From contig VGGT01000105.1 of the NCBI GenBank assembly GCA_016868485.1, forward strand, positions 1-6,596: 6,596 bases of DNA. The letters run 5' to 3'. Each line of letters begins with the position of its first letter. The stretch's first letter is position 1. A program made the translations under genes and the position numbers. This DNA comes from Bacteroidota bacterium. Its GTDB lineage: Bacteria; Bacteroidota; Bacteroidia; UBA7662. This document shows positions 3,656 through 6,596 of the stretch, piece by piece. Below the pieces are notes generated by a model, which was given only the letters and a program-made list of their open reading frames with translations, ran no database searches and was not told the DNA's origin.

Positions 3656-6596
3656 GAGTCACCAAAATTTTGTGGCGCGATTGGCCCAGGCTGCTGTGCA
3701 CTTCCACCTGAATAATTCCTGTTGGGCCATTGGGTAGGGCTATGCTGTTGGCACCATCGGGGCGACCTTCAGTGAGCAATCGGCCTTGCAGATCGTAGAA
3801 CTTCACCCATACGCCCCGTTCGGTTGAATATGAAAGGCCAGCAGCACCCGCTTCTTGGTTTTGGGTTGCTTCTGATCCGAAGTCTGAATCGAAGCCTGTC
3901 TTGAGTTCAGGAATTCCACCAAGCCAAATCCGATCTGTCGCAGGATTCGGATAAACAAAAACTGAGGCCGTAGTAGTCTCTCTGACCAATCTTGGAGCCG
4001 ACCATACAACACCGTGGATTACATCGCCTGTCACATCAGCACACTCTGATTCGTCTGATAAAGAAATGCTTCCTTCAGCAGACCCTTCAAGCCACAACTC
4101 CACCGTTGCGGAGCTTCCGCTACCCGCTAATCCATGGAGCCCATACCAAGCCAGCCGCACCGTTCTACCAACCTGACGAAAAACAGGAGCAATGTCAGAT
4201 GCCAGCGATTGAGGCAATCGTACATCCCTTAGTGTAAGACCTTCTGGAAGCAGGAGAACGAGGCTGATGGCCCCCAAATTTTGTTTCAGAGCAGCCTCGA
4301 GGCGTACAGGAAAGCGCGTTCCTTGATGGGTTGGGCTCGTCCCGTGCTCCTGAAGGCTGCGGAATGATGCCCGCAACCAGGGGTTCGGTTGCATGCTGCC
4401 ATTGATATCGCCAGTGGCCAAGACACGAATGTTCCGTTCAACAGCAGGAGCCAGGTTGCCCACCAGAATCTGAAGCGAATCGTACTGCCAGTCACCCGCC
4501 ACAAAAGATCCCAACAAGGTAGCAAAGCGTAGGTTGATGTTCAAGGCGTCGGAGGCGTTCACAACAGAGGTGAGGTTAACGTCCGCCGCTTTAAGGGGTA
4601 ATCCAGACAACACGGTTAATCCTGAGAAATGTCGTGCGGCCAGCAAGGCATCGGTCGCGGTGGCGCCTCCCCAGGGCTTGTTGTGGGTGATCCTCAAACT
4701 ATAACTGCCCGGACTCACGCCCAATAGTGTGTAGCGACCCATCGAGTCTGTTGTTGCAGACCTCAGGGTTTGGTTGGCCTGACGGAGTTCTACCAAACTA
4801 TTCCCCATCGGTGTCTGTGCAGTGTTGAGATAGGTGAGCCTGCCCTCCACCCGTGGGGCGGTTTGCCCACTCAACGCTATATTGGTCAAATAAAGATTGT
4901 TGCCGTAGCCACAAATGCCAACAAACTTCAGGCGTATTCGGCTGCCGGCATAGGCCGATAAATCAATACTGTCACGCCTCCATTGTGCGGGTGAAGTAGG
5001 GGTGAAACTACCGCTGCTCACGGTTCCGGCTGTAGCCAAATCTAAATTCTGACGGAAATATCCCGTGGGTTGGTACGTTTGTCCGCAGTTGGTCGACACA
5101 TCCACCCGGAGCCCATCGAACAAGCTCGTTGAATAGCGGGCGTAGGCTACATCAAAGTAGAGCTTAACCTCGCCCGCCACGTTCGACAAATCATAAACAG
5201 GGGTAATCAGATCGTCTTCTTGTCCCGGACCATTATAGGAATAGAAATTGAGCCATGCCATGCCCGAATTACCACCACCCGGACCTGCCCCAGTTCGGAA
5301 CTGCCATGTGATGCTGTTGTCGGGATTGCGGAGGCTCCATCCGATGGGGAGGTTGGAGCCAGCAAAATCCTCTTGAATAGGTGGGGTTTGTCCGCCCCCC
5401 ACGTTGATGTAATCGGTGCGCAGCAGGGTGTCGGCCCCTAAGTTGTTCGACACAATCAGGCGGACATTATAGGTGCCCAAAGCGGAAAAAAGTAAACGAA
5501 GATTCTGAGAGCTGGCTGTGGTTCCCCCCACAAACTGGAAAGTGGATGGGGTTATGACCCACTGCCAGGATATAACCGCATTGAGGGATTGATCGGAAAT
5601 GTTCACCGTATCGCTGAGACAGGGTGAAAGTGAACTGGCAGCGAAATTGGCCACGGGCGGCGCCTGGCAGTTCAAAAGGCTATTCACTGGTTTTGGAACC
5701 GCAATGCAGCGTCGGCCAACACCACCACCCGACAGAATAGGCGCCACGGCAAACCAATCCGCTTGCGACGGAATGGTTCCGTTTACGGTGAAAGTAGTGG
5801 AAGCGGTCGTTCCAATAGAATCCATATAACGCTGACCCAATCGGTAAACGATGTATTGTGATGCACCCGATACAGCCGACCAGCTCAGGCCGGTTTCGGT
5901 CGGACAAACATATGCTATCGAGAGGCCGCTAACGAGCCGAATGATATTAAATGGCTGTTCCGATTGGGCAGTCGTGGTGCCTGCAGTCACACGGATTAGG
6001 GCTTGGTGGGTGGGGGTTAGGGTCGTGGGCAAGGCCCAGCTCACGTGACGTACTGTGTTGGCCTGATTGGTAGCAATATTGGTCCACGATTGCCCATTGT
6101 TAAGCGAATACTGTACATTAAACGTTCCCGCAACACCGGTGGCATCCCAACGAATCAGTTCCGTCTCGCCCGGAACAAAGCCTTCCCCTCCAATGGGATA
6201 GGTAATCTGAATGCTGCTTTCGTGCCATTCCCAAACGACCCAATAGCGTTGTGGGCCTAAAGGGACGGCCGTGCCCCGTATGCGTACCGTGTAAGTACCC
6301 GCTTCGGGAATTGAAATACTGACTTGCTCCGCATTATTCAGGGTATCCACACCGGGTACCGCCAAGCTGTTGAGGGCTGTGGCCGTGGGGGTCGGGTCTA
6401 AAACAAGGGGCAGTAAATTCAGCCCATTCGGCGCAATCAGCCGCATGTCTAAATTATTGACCAAGGCCCTTGTGGCATTGGGTGCGCCGGCTTCATCGGC
6501 CCAATAAACCATCACCCGGAGGTTGCGTGCACCAACCGGTACGTTGATGCTCAGGCTGGCGCTGTCGTTTTGGCTGAGCAAACCAGTCGAATATCG
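3648..6596 (-). CDS. C-terminal part of a large multidomain T9SS-secreted protein, probably an S8 (subtilisin-like) peptidase; 5' end missing
   Basis: The frame is open to the right edge, giving 982 visible residues; the TTG at 6581 is not a start. Residues are numbered from the edge (6596). 1-125: beta-sandwich domain (RYSTGLLSQND, LRVMVYWAD, ALVNNLDMRL, GVDTLNNAEQVSI, GTYTVRIRGT) typical of the segment after the catalytic domain in Bacteroidota S8 peptidases. 129-218: Ig-like domain (ITYPIGGEGF, IRWDATG, YSLNNGQSW). About 220-305: Fn3-like. 312-399: PKD (SWQWVITP, GTYNVRLIVSNNLG). 405-577: MAM/jelly-roll-like, with W, G and D patterns seen in adhesion modules. 582-637: CnaB/carboxypeptidase-regulatory-like. 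642-703: dockerin-like. 758-870: cohesin-like. 879-982: type A T9SS sorting domain. The protein should cross the outer membrane by T9SS and be released or anchored to the surface. The protease assignment rests on the first domain only, since no catalytic residues are in the window. It converges on nfu with 12 nt between stop codons, so it is a separate transcription unit. Confidence 0.9.
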   Translation of the reverse strand, partial: RYSTGLLSQNDSASLSINVPVGARNLRVMVYWADEAGAPNATRALVNNLDMRLIAPNGLNLLPLVLDPTPTATALNSLAVPGVDTLNNAEQVSISIPEAGTYTVRIRGTAVPLGPQRYWVVWEWHESSIQITYPIGGEGFVPGETELIRWDATGVAGTFNVQYSLNNGQSWTNIATNQANTVRHVSWALPTTLTPTHQALIRVTAGTTTAQSEQPFNIIRLVSGLSIAYVCPTETGLSWSAVSGASQYIVYRLGQRYMDSIGTTASTTFTVNGTIPSQADWFAVAPILSGGGVGRRCIAVPKPVNSLLNCQAPPVANFAASSLSPCLSDTVNISDQSLNAVISWQWVITPSTFQFVGGTTASSQNLRLLFSALGTYNVRLIVSNNLGADTLLRTDYINVGGGQTPPIQEDFAGSNLPIGWSLRNPDNSITWQFRTGAGPGGGNSGMAWLNFYSYNGPGQEDDLITPVYDLSNVAGEVKLYFDVAYARYSTSLFDGLRVDVSTNCGQTYQPTGYFRQNLDLATAGTVSSGSFTPTSPAQWRRDSIDLSAYAGSRIRLKFVGICGYGNNLYLTNIALSGQTAPRVEGRLTYLNTAQTPMGNSLVELRQANQTLRSATTDSMGRYTLLGVSPGSYSLRITHNKPWGGATATDALLAARHFSGLTVLSGLPLKAADVNLTSVVNASDALNINLRFATLLGSFVAGDWQYDSLQILVGNLAPAVERNIRVLATGDINGSMQPNPWLRASFRSLQEHGTSPTHQGTRFPVRLEAALKQNLGAISLVLLLPEGLTLRDVRLPQSLASDIAPVFRQVGRTVRLAWYGLHGLAGSGSSATVELWLEGSAEGSISLSDESECADVTGDVIHGVVWSAPRLVRETTTASVFVYPNPATDRIWLGGIPELKTGFDSDFGSEATQNQEAGAAGLSYSTERGVWVKFYDLQGRLLTEGRPDGANSIALPNGPTGIIQVEVHSSLGQSRHKILVTQK
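3651..3962 (-). other. T9SS type A C-terminal sorting domain, with a long internal insertion
   Basis: The domain opens with VFVYPNPATDRIWL, continues with VKFYDLQGRLL and closes with GIIQVEVHSSLGQSRHKILVTQK, the three conserved blocks of the family. It directs outer-membrane export and is normally cleaved by the sortase PorU. Between the first and second blocks lies a segment of about 34 residues (3810-3911) rich in Gly, Ser, Glu and Asp, longer than the short turn usual there. Confidence 0.92.
3987..4325 (-). other. Cohesin-like beta-sandwich domain
   Basis: Within the large secreted protein, fragment residues 758-870 read as alternating beta strands with RFPVRLEAALKQNLGAISL, LLLPEGLTLRDV, RTVRLAWYGLHG, SATVELWLEG and an acidic stretch SDESECADVTG. 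This order (opening strand, a 'low-level description of LPEG', a W-x-G strand and a final strand leading to the sorting domain) resembles cohesin-fold domains placed before sorting domains in T9SS proteins. The match is by pattern only and is moderate. Confidence 0.55.
4488..4673 (-). other. Dockerin type I-like calcium-binding domain
   Basis: Two helix-loop motifs are visible. The first, WGGATATDALLAARHFSGL, is degenerate. The second, ADVNLTSVVNASDALNINLRF, keeps the F-hand spacing, with likely calcium ligands D672, N674, T676 and D683 of the visible fragment, followed by FVAGDW. It is encoded directly after the CnaB-like domain and before the cohesin-like domain. Dockerin-like modules of this kind occur in many non-cellulosomal T9SS proteins, so a cellulosome is not implied. 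Confidence 0.7.

Noticed and set aside
3992..4237. Plus-strand open frames within the secreted protein gene, such as this one and those at 5220-5441 and 5599-5829
   Set aside because: They are antisense to a continuous conserved multidomain reading frame and show no domain or plausible start context.
6579..6581. TTG as the start of the large minus-strand gene
   Set aside because: The frame stays open to the window edge (RYSTG precedes it) and the codon lies inside a conserved domain, so the real start is outside the window.

Overview
The window looks like chromosomal DNA from a member of the Bacteroidota. The strongest sign is the minus-strand gene, which ends in a type IX secretion system (T9SS) type A sorting domain, a system confined to that phylum and its relatives. 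The wording of the biotin site in AccB (EAMKLFNEIEAE) and the close accB-accC pair fit this. No mobile element, RNA gene or CRISPR array was seen, and I do not try to name a genus.

Layout, left to right. Positions 1-471 (+) hold the 3' part of accB (biotin carboxyl carrier protein), whose first ~16 codons lie off the left edge. accC (biotin carboxylase) follows at 500-1840 (+), starting at GTG. Together they form the biotin carrier and carboxylation half of acetyl-CoA carboxylase, the first step of fatty acid synthesis. At 1876-2946 (+) is an exported alpha/beta-hydrolase of the DUF3089 family, with a signal peptide and a GHSQG nucleophile elbow. At 3048-3635 (+) is an NFU1-type iron-sulfur cluster carrier (Nfu_N domain plus a NifU C-terminal domain with CxxC). 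Converging on it from the right, at 3648-6596 (-), is the long C-terminal part of a very large secreted protein. Its fragment begins inside the beta-sandwich domain that normally follows an S8 (subtilisin-like) protease domain. It then runs through Ig/Fn3, PKD, MAM-like, CnaB-like, dockerin-like and cohesin-like modules to the T9SS sorting domain. The catalytic domain, if present, lies beyond the right edge.

The most unusual feature is at 2989-3069, where the start region of the nfu gene is tandemly repeated with a 22-nt period. Each of three units carries ATG TCT GAT (Met-Ser-Asp). Because 22 is not a multiple of three, the three ATGs lie in three different frames. The first two open nine-codon mini-ORFs that each stop 8 nt into the next unit, and only the last ATG opens nfu. 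This makes a staircase of overlapping starts and stops. Copy number could change without altering the Nfu protein, while changing how many decoy or coupled starts precede it.

The genes do not form one pathway. accB and accC work together. The hydrolase and nfu follow on the same strand after short gaps, but I see no functional tie that the sequence proves.
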